The notes: generated from the sequence alone by a model not told the origin. 64,000 nucleotides of DNA from CAVVNN01 sp963838035 (GCA_963838035.1 CAWIPM010000006.1:186001-250000); one strand, 5' to 3'; positions 34,859 to 44,256 are shown, numbered from the stretch's first letter. A program made the numbers and translations.

Positions 34859-36094
34859 ATGAGAAGGAGAGTGCAGGGGTTCTTCCGCAGGCCGTTCGGC
34901 TCGGCGCTGCTCGGCGGCGCGGTCGTCGCCGCCTTCGGCTGGGTCGCGATCGCCGCGGGCTGGATCGACGCCCAGGGCGCCACGACGACGACCGTCGCCG
35001 CACCGCTGGCTGCCCCCGCTTCCAGGACGAGCGAAGGCGACGTCAACGTGGTCAACCAGATCTACCGCCGCGACGGCCAGGGGGTTGCCTTCATCCAGGC
35101 CGACCAGCCCGCACAGGCGCCATCGCCTTTCAGCCCCTTCGGCGAATCCCAGGGCGGGGGAACAGCGACCGGCTCGGGCTTCGTCATCGACAGCGAAGGG
35201 CATGTCCTCACCAACAACCACGTCGTCGCCGGCGCCAACCGGATCCAGGTCAAACTCGGCGCCTCAGATACCACCTATAACGCCACCGTGGTCGGCACCG
35301 ACCCCGCCACCGACATCGCCCTGCTCAAGGTCAATGCTCCCTCCGACCAGCTCCATCCGCTGGCGCTGGGGCAATCCTCCAAGCTCGAAGTCGGCGACCC
35401 GGTGGTCGCGATCGGAAACCCATTCGGGCTCGACCGCACCGTCACCAGCGGCATCGTCTCGGCGCTGCAGCGCCAGATCCAGGCGCCCAACGGGTTCTCA
35501 ATCTCCAACGTGATCCAGACCGACGCCGCGATCAACCCGGGCAACTCGGGAGGCCCGTTGATCGACGCGTCCGGAGAGGTGATCGGGATCAACTCGCAGA
35601 TCGAGACCGGCGGCGGTGGCAACGGCAACGTCGGTATCGGCTTTGCGATCCCGATCGACACTGCCCGCGCCGAGATCCAGCAGCTCGAGACGAGCGGCAA
35701 GGTCCAGCACGCATTCCTCGGCATCACCGGCACCAGCATCACACCCGACCTCGCGAGGGCAGTCAACCTGCCCGTCAAGGAAGGCGTGCTTGTGCAGGAA
35801 GTGGTCAAGGGCGGCCCGGCCGACAAGGCGGGTCTCCAGGGCGGCGACACCTCGGCGACGATCGAAGGTGCCAACTTCAGCCTCGGCGGCGACATCATCA
35901 CCGCGTTGAACGGCAAGAAGATCTCCTCTATGGACGATGTCGTCAACATCGTCAATGCCGCAAGCCCGGGCGAAACCGTGGAGCTGAAGGTGCTGCGCAG
36001 TGGCTCCACCAAGACGGTGAGCGTCACGCTCGGCGACCGGCCGGCGTCGGTGAAGGACTCCCAGTCAGGCTCGCCGGGTCCGTTCGGCAGGTAG
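34859..36094 (+). CDS. HtrA/DegP-type trypsin-like serine protease with PDZ domain
   Basis: A 411-residue membrane-anchored HtrA protease acting outside the membrane. One TM segment (about 14-34) precedes a short linker. The catalytic triad is His121 (NNHVVAG), Asp152 (ATDIALLKV) and Ser230 (INPGNSGGPL). One PDZ domain (about 300-395: KEGVLVQEVVKGGPADKAGLQGGD) follows. It handles misfolded envelope proteins. Placed between trpC and trpF, with an AT-richer 73-bp upstream region, so it may be independently expressed. Confidence 0.92.
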   Translation: MRRRVQGFFRRPFGSALLGGAVVAAFGWVAIAAGWIDAQGATTTTVAAPLAAPASRTSEGDVNVVNQIYRRDGQGVAFIQADQPAQAPSPFSPFGESQGGGTATGSGFVIDSEGHVLTNNHVVAGANRIQVKLGASDTTYNATVVGTDPATDIALLKVNAPSDQLHPLALGQSSKLEVGDPVVAIGNPFGLDRTVTSGIVSALQRQIQAPNGFSISNVIQTDAAINPGNSGGPLIDASGEVIGINSQIETGGGGNGNVGIGFAIPIDTARAEIQQLETSGKVQHAFLGITGTSITPDLARAVNLPVKEGVLVQEVVKGGPADKAGLQGGDTSATIEGANFSLGGDIITALNGKKISSMDDVVNIVNAASPGETVELKVLRSGSTKTVSVTLGDRPASVKDSQSGSPGPFGR

Positions 36095-36100
36095 CTCCCG

Positions 36101-36106
36101 TACCCT
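36101..36106 (+). promoter_or_regulatory. -10 hexamer TACCCT before trpF
   Basis: TACCCT is 6 nt before GTG 36113, as TACCCT is 8 nt before proA. A GGAAGG lies between, so translation may also use a short Shine-Dalgarno. Confidence 0.3.
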
Positions 36107-36112
36107 GGAAGG

Positions 36113-36742
36113 GTGCGGGTGAAGATCTGCGGGATAACTGACTCCGACGACGCCGCCGAGGCCGTGAGACTGGGCGCCTGGGCCCTCGGCCTGGTCCATT
36201 TCGACCGCAGCCCGCGGCGTTGCGACGCGGCCGTCGCGGCGGAGATCGGCGCCGCGTTCAGGCGCAAGTGCGAGATCGCCGGGGTCTTCGTCAACCCGAC
36301 CTTGGAGGAGGTGGACCGGGCGGTCGAGAACGCCGGGCTGAGCATCGTCCAGCTGAACGGGATGGAGGGAACCTCCTTCTGCCTCGAGGTCGCGCGCCGC
36401 ACCGGGGCCAAGGTCGTGAAGGCGATCCACGTGGCGAGCGCCGCCGACATCCATGCCGCCGAGGCCTATCGCACCGATTTCCATCTCTTCGACCGTCGTG
36501 GCCGGGGCCTCTGGGGGGGGACCGGCAAGAGCTTCGACTGGGGCCTGTTGCGCGGACACCGCTCCGGGGTGCCGGCGATCGTCGCCGGCGGGTTGCGGCC
36601 CGAGAACGTGGCCGAGGCGATCGCCGTCACCCGTCCCTACGCAGTCGACGTCGCGAGCGGCGTCGAGGCCGAGCCGGGTCGCAAGGACCACGCTGCGATG
36701 GAGGCGTTCTTCGAGGCTGCCCATGAGGTGGCCAGGGCCTGA
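36113..36742 (+). CDS. trpF: Phosphoribosylanthranilate isomerase
   Basis: A 209-residue TIM-barrel isomerase converting PRA to CdRP. The catalytic cysteine is in VKICGITDSDDA (residue 6); FHLFDRRGRGLWGGTGKSFDW carries the catalytic Asp; the phosphate loop is VDVASGVEAEPGRKD. GTG 36113 is the only start that places KICGIT correctly. Follows htrA, 57 bp before trpB. Confidence 0.93.
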   Translation: MRVKICGITDSDDAAEAVRLGAWALGLVHFDRSPRRCDAAVAAEIGAAFRRKCEIAGVFVNPTLEEVDRAVENAGLSIVQLNGMEGTSFCLEVARRTGAKVVKAIHVASAADIHAAEAYRTDFHLFDRRGRGLWGGTGKSFDWGLLRGHRSGVPAIVAGGLRPENVAEAIAVTRPYAVDVASGVEAEPGRKDHAAMEAFFEAAHEVARA

Positions 36743-36763
36743 AAACACTCACATGCCCGCGGC

Positions 36764-36825
36764 GGACGCGGGAGTGAGCGAGCAAGATAACCGGTGATTA
36801 TGAGTGTGAGCGAACGAGAGCAGAG
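36764..36825 (+). repeat. 62-bp repeat spanning the trpB start codon
   Basis: Ungapped match to 28098-28159 (51 of 62). Between trpF and trpB it can also encode DAG-V-SEQDNR-stop, parallel to the YbeY tail DAG-A-SERDRR, and its right half encodes the first nine residues of TrpB. Confidence 0.65.
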
Positions 36826-37996
36826 CACGCGGGCTTATGTCCAGCAGCGGTTCGGCCCCTACGGGGGGCGCTACGTGCCGGAGACGCTGATCCCGGCCCT
36901 CGACGAGCTGACCGAAGCCTGGGAACAGGCGCGCGAGGACGAGGAGTTCAAGCGCCGCCTGGCGCTCCTGCACCGCGACTTCATCGGACGGCCGACGCCG
37001 CTGTACCGCGCCGACCGCCTTTCCGAGCGGGCCGGGCGCGTCGTCTACCTGAAGCGGGAGGACCTCGCCCACACCGGCGCCCACAAGATCAACAACGCCG
37101 TCGGCCAGGTGTTGCTGGCCCAGCGGATGGGCAAGCCGCGGGTGATCGCCGAGACGGGGGCCGGCCAGCACGGCGTCGCGACCGCCACGGCCTGCGCGTT
37201 GCTCGGCCTGGAGTGCGTCGTCTACATGGGCACCGAGGACATCCGCCGCCAGGCGCCCAACGTCGACCGGATGAGGCTGCTCGGCGCCGAGGTGGCGCCT
37301 GTGGAGGCAGGCGCCCGCACCCTGAAGGAGGCGGTCAGCGCCGCGATCCGCGACTGGGTGACGAACGTCGAGACGACCCACTACGTGATCGGCTCGGCGG
37401 TCGGCCCGGCTCCCTTCCCGGCGCTGGTTCGCGACCTGCAGCGGGTGATCGGCGACGAGGCTCGCGAGCAGGCGCTCGCGGCCGAGGGCGCGTTCCCCGC
37501 GCGGGTGATCGCCTGCGTCGGCGGCGGCTCCAACTCGATCGGGATCTTCACCCCGTTCATCGGGGACGAGGGGGTGGAGCTGATCGGCGTCGAGGCGGCG
37601 GGGGAGGGGCTCGGCAGCGGCCGCCATGGCGCCTCGCTGCAGGCCGGGAGCGCCGGCGTCCTGCACGGCTCGCTCTCCGCGGTGCTCGCGGACGAGGAGG
37701 GACAGATCCTCGAGGCGCACTCGGTCTCGGCCGGCCTCGACTACCCGGGCGTCGGCCCCGAGCACGCCCACCTGCGCGACACCGGCCGCGCCAGCTACTT
37801 CGCCGTCACCGACGAGCAGGCGCTCGCCGCCTTCGGCGAGCTGTCGCGGCTGGAGGGGATCATCCCGGCGCTGGAGTCCTCTCACGCGATCGCCTGGCTG
37901 TTGGAGAACCCGGGCGCCGCCGGATTCGATGTCCTCTGCCTGTCGGGCCGCGGAGACAAGGACCTCGCCGAGGTGATCGAGAGAACGAATGGTTGA
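36800..37996 (+). CDS. trpB: Tryptophan synthase beta subunit
   Basis: A 398-residue PLP enzyme condensing indole with serine. PLP-binding lysine 96 is in HTGAHKINNAVGQ; the glutamate of AETGAGQHGVATA, the phosphate loop CVGGGSNSIGIF and the SGRGDKDL end are all present. ATG 36800 is preferred to GTG 36794 because it occupies the same repeat position as the era ATG. The trpA ATG lies 8 bp before its end, so the two subunits are translationally coupled. Confidence 0.96.
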   Translation: MSVSEREQSTRAYVQQRFGPYGGRYVPETLIPALDELTEAWEQAREDEEFKRRLALLHRDFIGRPTPLYRADRLSERAGRVVYLKREDLAHTGAHKINNAVGQVLLAQRMGKPRVIAETGAGQHGVATATACALLGLECVVYMGTEDIRRQAPNVDRMRLLGAEVAPVEAGARTLKEAVSAAIRDWVTNVETTHYVIGSAVGPAPFPALVRDLQRVIGDEAREQALAAEGAFPARVIACVGGGSNSIGIFTPFIGDEGVELIGVEAAGEGLGSGRHGASLQAGSAGVLHGSLSAVLADEEGQILEAHSVSAGLDYPGVGPEHAHLRDTGRASYFAVTDEQALAAFGELSRLEGIIPALESSHAIAWLLENPGAAGFDVLCLSGRGDKDLAEVIERTNG

Positions 37997-38795
37997 GATC
38001 GGGGCGGCGTTCGAGGCTGCGAAAGGCGAGGGGCGTGCCGCGCTGATGCCGTACATGATGGCCGGCTATCCCGATCAGGCCACCTCGCTGGCGATCGCAG
38101 CGGCCTATGCCGATGCGGGCGCGGACCTGATCGAGCTGGGTGTGGCGTTCTCCGACCCGCTCGCCGACGGGCCGGTCATCCACGCTGCCGCGACCAAGGC
38201 GCTGGCAGGCGGCGCCACGCTGGCCTCCGCCCTGGAGGTCTGCGAGTCGATCTCGGCGCGGCTGCCGGTCGTCCTCATGGCCTACGCCAACATGGTCCTG
38301 GCCCACGGTGGCGCCGCCGAGTTCGCCCGCCGCGCGGCGGGGGCGGGGGCGGCGGGGGCGATCGTCCCCGACCTGCCCCTCGGCGAGGCCGAGGAGATCC
38401 GCGAGGCCTTCGCCGCCGCGGGGCTGGCGCTGGTTCCCCTGGTCGCCCCGACCACCCCTGCAGAGCGGCGGGCGCGGATCTGCGCTGCCGCCGAGGGCTT
38501 CGTCTATGTCGTCTCGACGGTCGGGACCACCGGCGAGCGCACCGAGCTTCCCGCCGGCCTCGCCGAGCTGGTCGCCGCCGCGAAGGCCGAGTCGGAGGTG
38601 CCGGTGGCGGTCGGATTCGGGATCGGGACGCCCGAGCGGGCGGCCCTGGTGGGGGAGGTCGCCGACGGGGTAATCGTCGGCAGCCGCCTCGTGCGCGCCG
38701 CCGGCGAGGCGGGCTCGGCGACCGAGGCCGCCGCCGCGGTCGGCGCCTTCCTCGGCGAAGCACGCGCAGCCCTGGCCACCCGGGCGGCGCCCTAG
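37989..38795 (+). CDS. trpA: Tryptophan synthase alpha subunit
   Basis: A 268-residue TIM-barrel subunit releasing indole from indole-3-glycerol phosphate. Catalytic Glu and Asp are in ELGVAFSDPLADGPVI (the usual proline of ELGVPFSDP is alanine here). Loop 6 is seen as VSTVGTTGERTEL and the phosphate site as GFGIGTPERAA. Last gene of the trp run; a 5-bp hairpin follows. Confidence 0.95.
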   Translation: MVEIGAAFEAAKGEGRAALMPYMMAGYPDQATSLAIAAAYADAGADLIELGVAFSDPLADGPVIHAAATKALAGGATLASALEVCESISARLPVVLMAYANMVLAHGGAAEFARRAAGAGAAGAIVPDLPLGEAEEIREAFAAAGLALVPLVAPTTPAERRARICAAAEGFVYVVSTVGTTGERTELPAGLAELVAAAKAESEVPVAVGFGIGTPERAALVGEVADGVIVGSRLVRAAGEAGSATEAAAAVGAFLGEARAALATRAAP

Positions 38796-38798
38796 CCG

Positions 38799-38811
38799 CC
38801 CCGGGACGGGG
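38799..38811 (+). terminator. Small hairpin after trpA
   Basis: CCCCG-GGA-CGGGG, a 5-bp perfect GC stem four bases beyond the trpA stop. No U-run. Weak candidate terminator. Confidence 0.25.
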
Positions 38812-38879
38812 GAGTGGGGCCAATCGCAGTCTGATGTTCTTGGCCCTCGCGCGAGCGGCGGAGGCGGCGCCTATTCCAA

Positions 38880-38885
38880 TAAGAT
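38880..38885 (+). promoter_or_regulatory. -10 hexamer TAAGAT before small membrane ORF
   Basis: TAAGAT lies 9 nt before ATG 38895, the leaderless spacing seen at other genes, and supports the small ORF as real. Confidence 0.4.
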
Positions 38886-38894
38886 CGCCGCCGC

Positions 38895-39044
38895 ATGGGA
38901 TTGGTTGTCACCCTCTTCCTGGCGCTCGGCGCCACCACGGTCGTCTACGCCGCCCTCGGGCAGGGTGGCGGTGTCGCGGGCCTGGTCTTCTTCGGGCTGC
39001 TCCTGGTCGGCGCGATGATCCGCGTCTTCAGGCCCCAGACCTGA
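38895..39044 (+). CDS. 49-residue two-helix membrane protein
   Basis: A small open frame, MGLVVTLFLALGATTVVYAALG... ending FRPQT, with two hydrophobic helices (about 2-20 and 25-43) and a basic C-terminal end (MIRVFRPQT). No family recognised. It is supported by a TAAGAT promoter element at leaderless spacing and by lying in an otherwise gene-free 264-bp gap between trpA and the convergent methyltransferase gene. Confidence 0.5.
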   Translation: MGLVVTLFLALGATTVVYAALGQGGGVAGLVFFGLLLVGAMIRVFRPQT

Positions 39045-39059
39045 CGCCGCCCGCCGCTC

Positions 39060-39872
39060 TCAGGCGCGCCTAGCGACGACCTGGATGTATTCGGGTTCGA
39101 GCACCAGGGCTCGATCCCCGACGGTGTTGTTCTGCTCGAGGAAGTCGCGCAGGTCGGCCTCCAGCGCCTCTTCGCCCTCTGGACCGACCCGTTCGAAGGC
39201 GACCTTGGTCGGGCCGAAGTAGGTGCGGAAGAAGTCGATGTAGTGGTCGGCCGAGCGGAAGGTCTGGCGAGAGGGCCGGCGCTCGATGCGCAGGTCCGAG
39301 ATCCCGTCTCCGAAGAGCTCGCGCAGGTGCTCCTCGGTGCCCCAGAGCAGGGGCGGCTTGACCCCCGGCGGGGGTGGCGCGTGCTTGGCGACCGTCATGA
39401 ACATCTGCCCGACGCCGCTGTCGGGGACCCAGTTCGCCATCCCGATCCGCCCACCCGGCTTGCAGACGCGCAGCAGCTCGGCCGCCGCCTTCTCCTGGTC
39501 GGCGGCGAACATCGCGCCGAAGATCGACATCACCACGTCGAACTCTCCATCCCCGAACGGGAGATCGACGGCATCCGCCTCGACGAACTCGACATCGAGC
39601 CGCTCGGCAGCGGCGCGCTCGCGCCCGCGCTCGAGCAGGGCGGGGACGAAATCGGCACCAACCGTGCCGCCCCAGGCGCGACGTGCTGCGGCAAGCGCCC
39701 CGTTGCCGCTGCCGCAGGCGACATCGAGGACCCGCTCGCCGGGGACTATCTCCAGCGACTCCGCGAGCTCCTCGGCCACGATTACGATCAGTCCGGCGAC
39801 CATCGCGAAATCGCCCTCCGACCAGGTCTTCTGCTGGACCTGCGTGATCGCCCCGAAATCGACGTCGTTCAT
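39060..39872 (-). CDS. Class I SAM-dependent methyltransferase
   Basis: A 270-residue methyltransferase. The SAM-binding motif I is VLDVACGSGNGALAAAR (near 49-65); VEADAVDLPFGDGEFDVVMSIFGAMF is motif II/III and LRVCKPGGRIGMANW the post-motif strand, the UbiE/arsenite-methyltransferase style. Substrate unknown. It is 22 bp downstream of pfkA on the same strand, and its ATG is preceded by an unusually long GGAGGAGGAGGAG Shine-Dalgarno. Confidence 0.85.
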   Translation of the reverse strand: MNDVDFGAITQVQQKTWSEGDFAMVAGLIVIVAEELAESLEIVPGERVLDVACGSGNGALAAARRAWGGTVGADFVPALLERGRERAAAERLDVEFVEADAVDLPFGDGEFDVVMSIFGAMFAADQEKAAAELLRVCKPGGRIGMANWVPDSGVGQMFMTVAKHAPPPPGVKPPLLWGTEEHLRELFGDGISDLRIERRPSRQTFRSADHYIDFFRTYFGPTKVAFERVGPEGEEALEADLRDFLEQNNTVGDRALVLEPEYIQVVARRA

Positions 39873-39875
39873 CTC

Positions 39876-39892
39876 ACTCCTCCTCCTCCTCC
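39876..39892 (-). promoter_or_regulatory. Repeated GGA Shine-Dalgarno before methyltransferase
   Basis: On the minus strand the spacer reads GGAGGAGGAGGAGT a few bases before the ATG at 39872, several overlapping GGAGG sites. It contrasts with the many genes here that have no Shine-Dalgarno. Confidence 0.5.
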
Positions 39893-39894
39893 GC

Positions 39895-40929
39895 TCAACT
39901 GAAGAAACGCTTGGCGATCTCGAGTACCCCGAGGTCGACCTCCTTGACGTGGGTGGCCTCCTCGAGCGGGACGGCGACCAGCCTCGCTCCGCGCATCGCT
40001 GTCATCTTGCCGAATTCGCCCGTCTTTGCCAACCGGTATGCGTGGGCGCCGAAGCGCGTCGCGAGGATGCGGTCCGTCGCCGTCGGCGTGCCGCCCCGCT
40101 GGACGTGGCCGAGGACTGTGACGCGGGTCTCGTACCCGGTCTGCGCCTCCAGCTCATACGCGAGGGCGGCGCCGATCCCGCCGAGCCTCGGGTAGCCGTA
40201 CTCGTCGCTGTCCTTGATCGGCTGGATCAGCCGTTCCTCGCCGCTTGCGAAGGCCAGCTTCGCCCCCTCCGCGACGACGATGATCGAGAAGTCCTTGCCG
40301 CGGTCGTGGCGGCGCAGCACACCGGCGACCAGGTCCTCGACCGTGGTCGTGATCTCGGGGATGACGATCCCGTCGGCGCCCCCGGCAAGCCCGGCATAGG
40401 CCGCGATCCAGCCGGTGTTGCGGCCCATCACCTCGACCACGATCACGCGGTCGTGGGATTGCGCCGTGGTGTGGAGACGGTCGATCGCGTCGGTGACGAC
40501 CTGCACTGCCGTGTCGAAGCCGAAGGTGAAGTCGGTGCCTCCCACGTCGTTGTCGATCGTCTTCGGCACGCCGATCAACGGCAGGCCATAGTCGAGGTGG
40601 AGGCGGTTGGTGATCTCCATCGTGTGCTCGCCGCCGATCGCCACCACGGCGTCCAGCTCCCGGCCGGCGAACGCGCTCCTCACCTGCTCGACCGCGCCTT
40701 CGCGGATCGGCTCGAAGCTGGAGGTGCTGAGGATCGTCCCGCCCAGGTGGAGGATGCCTGAGACGGCGCGCATGTCGAGCGGCATGTAGTCGTCCTCGAC
40801 GAGGCCGCGGTAGCCCCGGCGGATGCCGAGAGCCTCGTCGCCGTTCTCCATCGCCGAGCGCGCGACCGCCCGGATAGCGGCATTGAGCCCCGGGCAGTCC
40901 CCGCCTGCTGTGAGCACGCCGATTCGCAT
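39895..40929 (-). CDS. pfkA: 6-phosphofructokinase, actinobacterial mixed-substrate type
   Basis: A 344-residue phosphofructokinase. TAGGDCPGLNAAIR begins the donor site; the substrate loop is PKTIDNDVGGTDFTFGFDT (126-139 region) and MGRNTGWIA follows. Residues at the phosphoryl-donor positions read GGEHT (E101-H102-T103) with Lys123. In the family Gly/Gly marks ATP enzymes and Asp/Lys marks PPi enzymes, so this mixed set leaves the donor open. It starts from a TAGACT element 7 nt upstream that overlaps the divergent lipoprotein promoter. Confidence 0.92.
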   Translation of the reverse strand: MRIGVLTAGGDCPGLNAAIRAVARSAMENGDEALGIRRGYRGLVEDDYMPLDMRAVSGILHLGGTILSTSSFEPIREGAVEQVRSAFAGRELDAVVAIGGEHTMEITNRLHLDYGLPLIGVPKTIDNDVGGTDFTFGFDTAVQVVTDAIDRLHTTAQSHDRVIVVEVMGRNTGWIAAYAGLAGGADGIVIPEITTTVEDLVAGVLRRHDRGKDFSIIVVAEGAKLAFASGEERLIQPIKDSDEYGYPRLGGIGAALAYELEAQTGYETRVTVLGHVQRGGTPTATDRILATRFGAHAYRLAKTGEFGKMTAMRGARLVAVPLEEATHVKEVDLGVLEIAKRFFS

Positions 40930-40936
40930 CAGAGCG

Positions 40937-40942
40937 AGTCTA
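40937..40942 (-). promoter_or_regulatory. -10 hexamer TAGACT for pfkA
   Basis: Minus-strand TAGACT, 7 nt before the pfkA ATG (40929), leaderless spacing. It overlaps by 2 bp the plus-strand TATGAT of the divergent gene. Confidence 0.55.
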
Positions 40943-40946
40943 TGAT
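40941..40946 (+). promoter_or_regulatory. -10 hexamer TATGAT for the lipoprotein gene
   Basis: TATGAT lies 8 nt before GTG 40955; no Shine-Dalgarno. The intergenic region is only 25 bp and holds both divergent -10 elements. Confidence 0.5.
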
Positions 40947-40954
40947 CGCGGCCC

Positions 40955-41419
40955 GTGCGCCGCGCCCTTGTCTCACTGCTCGTCTTCGCGGTCGCCGCCG
41001 CGCTGACCGGATGCGGGGGTGGAGGAGTGTCGAGCGGGGCGACCGTCTCGGTCTACGTCACGGCGCCCCTGTGCGCGGGCGCGCGGCGGGAGCTTGGCCG
41101 CAGTGGCGGCCGGGCCGGGGACTTCCGGGTGCGCGCGGTCTGCCTCCGCGGCAGCGGTCGCGCCGGGGAGACGGCCCTTGCCGGCATCGGCGCCGGGGCG
41201 CGGCGGGCGGTCGAGGACTCGACCACCGTCGGCTACCTCGGCGAGTCACAGCGCGTCGCCGTCGGCTTCTCCCACACGATCCTCGAATCCGCGGGGATCG
41301 CCTCGATCTATCGCAGCTCAGGGGCCGCGGCGATGGCGCGCCTGCTCCAGGCAGTTCGAGAAGCGGGCAGCTCCAGCTCGCTTCGCCAGGCCGTCCAGAG
41401 CAACCTCAACGGCCGCTAG
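40955..41419 (+). CDS. Lipoprotein resembling the N-lobe of a type 1 periplasmic binding protein
   Basis: A 154-residue exported lipoprotein. The signal peptide ends in the lipobox LTGC (cysteine near 20). The mature part, TVSVYVTAPLCAGARREL...GIGAGARRAVEDSTTVGYLGES...FSHTILESAGI, follows the pattern of the first lobe of Leu/Ile/Val-type substrate-binding proteins (VY-x-PL, 'ARxAxED..YIGE', 'ILexAGI'). It stops after that lobe, so it is a half-size homologue; function unknown. Its 3' end overlaps the convergent TIGR01777 gene by 4 bp. Confidence 0.65.
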   Translation: MRRALVSLLVFAVAAALTGCGGGGVSSGATVSVYVTAPLCAGARRELGRSGGRAGDFRVRAVCLRGSGRAGETALAGIGAGARRAVEDSTTVGYLGESQRVAVGFSHTILESAGIASIYRSSGAAAMARLLQAVREAGSSSSLRQAVQSNLNGR

Positions 41420-42317
41420 AGCAGGTCCGCCAGAGCCTCGTCCAGCTCCGGGTGGCGGAACTCGTAACCGAGGTCGAGTGCCCGCCGCGGCGCCACCCGC
41501 TGGCCGCCCCTCAGCACGGCGCCGAACTCGCCTCCATACATCAGGTCGAGCGTGACTCCGGGCACCGGCAGTACCGCGGGCCTGCCGAGAGCGCGGCCGA
41601 GGGCCTTCGACAGCCCCCTGTTGGTCGCCGGGTTGGGAGCGGTCGAGTTGACGATGCCGCTCACCTCGGAGGAGTCGAGAGCCCAGAGCAGGATGCCGAC
41701 CTCATCGTCGATGTGGATCCACGAGACGTATTGGCGGCCACCGGCGAGCGGGCCTCCGACCCCCAGCTTGAACGGTGGGAGGAGCCGCTTCAACATGCCG
41801 CCTCTCGGATCGAGAACGTGGCCGGTGCGGACGATGACCAGGCGCACTCCGGCGCCCTCCACCTCCCGCGCGGCCTTCTCCCACTCCTTTGCGACCTCGG
41901 CGTCGAACCCGGCCCCCGCCTCTGCCGACTCATCGACGATCGCATCGCCGCGGTCACCGTAGACGCCGATCGCCGACTGGCTGACGAGGACCGCCGGCCT
42001 GCGCTTCAGCCCGGCGATCGCCTGCACCAGGTTGTGGGTGCCGGTGCGGCGGCTCTCCATGATCCGCTGCTTCGCCGCCTCCGTCCAGCGCTGGTCGATC
42101 CTCTCGCCGAGCAGGCTGACGACTCCGTCGACCCCCTCGAACGCCTCTGACGGGGGCCGTTCCAGCGTCGGCTCCCACGCGTGCCAGGTGACTTGTGGAT
42201 TGGTTCCGTAAGCCCGATCGGGGTCGCGCGTCAGGCCCACCACCGCGTCGCCCCGGGTCAGCAGCGCGTCGCACAGCGCCGAGCCGATGAAGCCGCTGGC
42301 TCCGGTGACGAGGACCT

Positions 42318-42321
<4 letters not shown>
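41416..42321 (-). CDS. TIGR01777-type NAD(P)-binding epimerase/oxidoreductase
   Basis: A 301-residue short-chain-dehydrogenase-like protein of the YfcH/SDR39U1 type. It starts KVLVTGASGFIGSALCDALL; family features include VSLLGERIDQRWTEAAKQRIMESRRTGT, SQSAIGVYGDRGD, RTGHVLDPRGGMLKRLLPPFKLGVGG and QYVSWIHIDDEV, plus a DUF1731-like C-terminal segment (APNPATNRGLSKALGRALGRPA). The substrate is unknown. Its ATG overlaps the malic enzyme stop as ATGA. Confidence 0.88.
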
Positions 42322-43784
<1,463 letters not shown>

Positions 43785-43815
43785 GGGCGGCTATCGAATC
43801 AGAATTCTGACGAAC

Positions 43816-43821
43816 TAGGAT
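43816..43821 (+). promoter_or_regulatory. -10 hexamer TAGGAT before the 43831 gene
   Basis: TAGGAT lies 9 nt before ATG 43831; leaderless spacing. Confidence 0.45.
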
Positions 43822-43830
43822 CGACGGTCC

Positions 43831-44256
43831 ATGGAGCTCGGGTTCCTCATTCTCGCCGACGCCAGCGAGGCGATCAACGGCAAGGTCTACGCGCTCGGCG
43901 CCGGTTGGAACGAGCTGCGCCTGCCGGAGCTACCGCAGGAATACGGCTTCGGCATCGCGCTCGCCGTCGACGTGCCCTGGAGCGAGACCAACCGCCGCCA
44001 CTCCCTCGCCCTTCACATCCAGGGCCCCGACGGGGAGATGATCGGCGATGAGTTCTCGATGGAGTTCGAGGCCGGTCGCCCGCCGGGCAGCGTCGAGGGC
44101 GCAGACCAGCGCATAGTCGTCTCCCTCGAGACCCGCCTCACCTTCGCGTCCACCGGGCCTCATGCGGCGGTGGTCACCGTCGCCGAAGACGAGATCGGCC
44201 GCAGCCGCTTCTACGTCCGCGAAGCCCAGCAGGAGATCCAGCCGCCGATTGTCTGA
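43831..44256 (+). CDS. Conserved protein of unknown function (DUF6941-like)
   Basis: A 141-residue soluble protein, MELGFLILADASEAINGKVYALGAGWNEL..., with alternating beta strands, no signal peptide and no TM segment. It resembles an uncharacterised family I recall as DUF6941, in which a 'LADxAxxxxGKLxxxGxGW' start is typical; this is memory-based and unsure. It sits between divergent malic enzyme and polA with its own leaderless promoter. Confidence 0.6.
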   Translation: MELGFLILADASEAINGKVYALGAGWNELRLPELPQEYGFGIALAVDVPWSETNRRHSLALHIQGPDGEMIGDEFSMEFEAGRPPGSVEGADQRIVVSLETRLTFASTGPHAAVVTVAEDEIGRSRFYVREAQQEIQPPIV

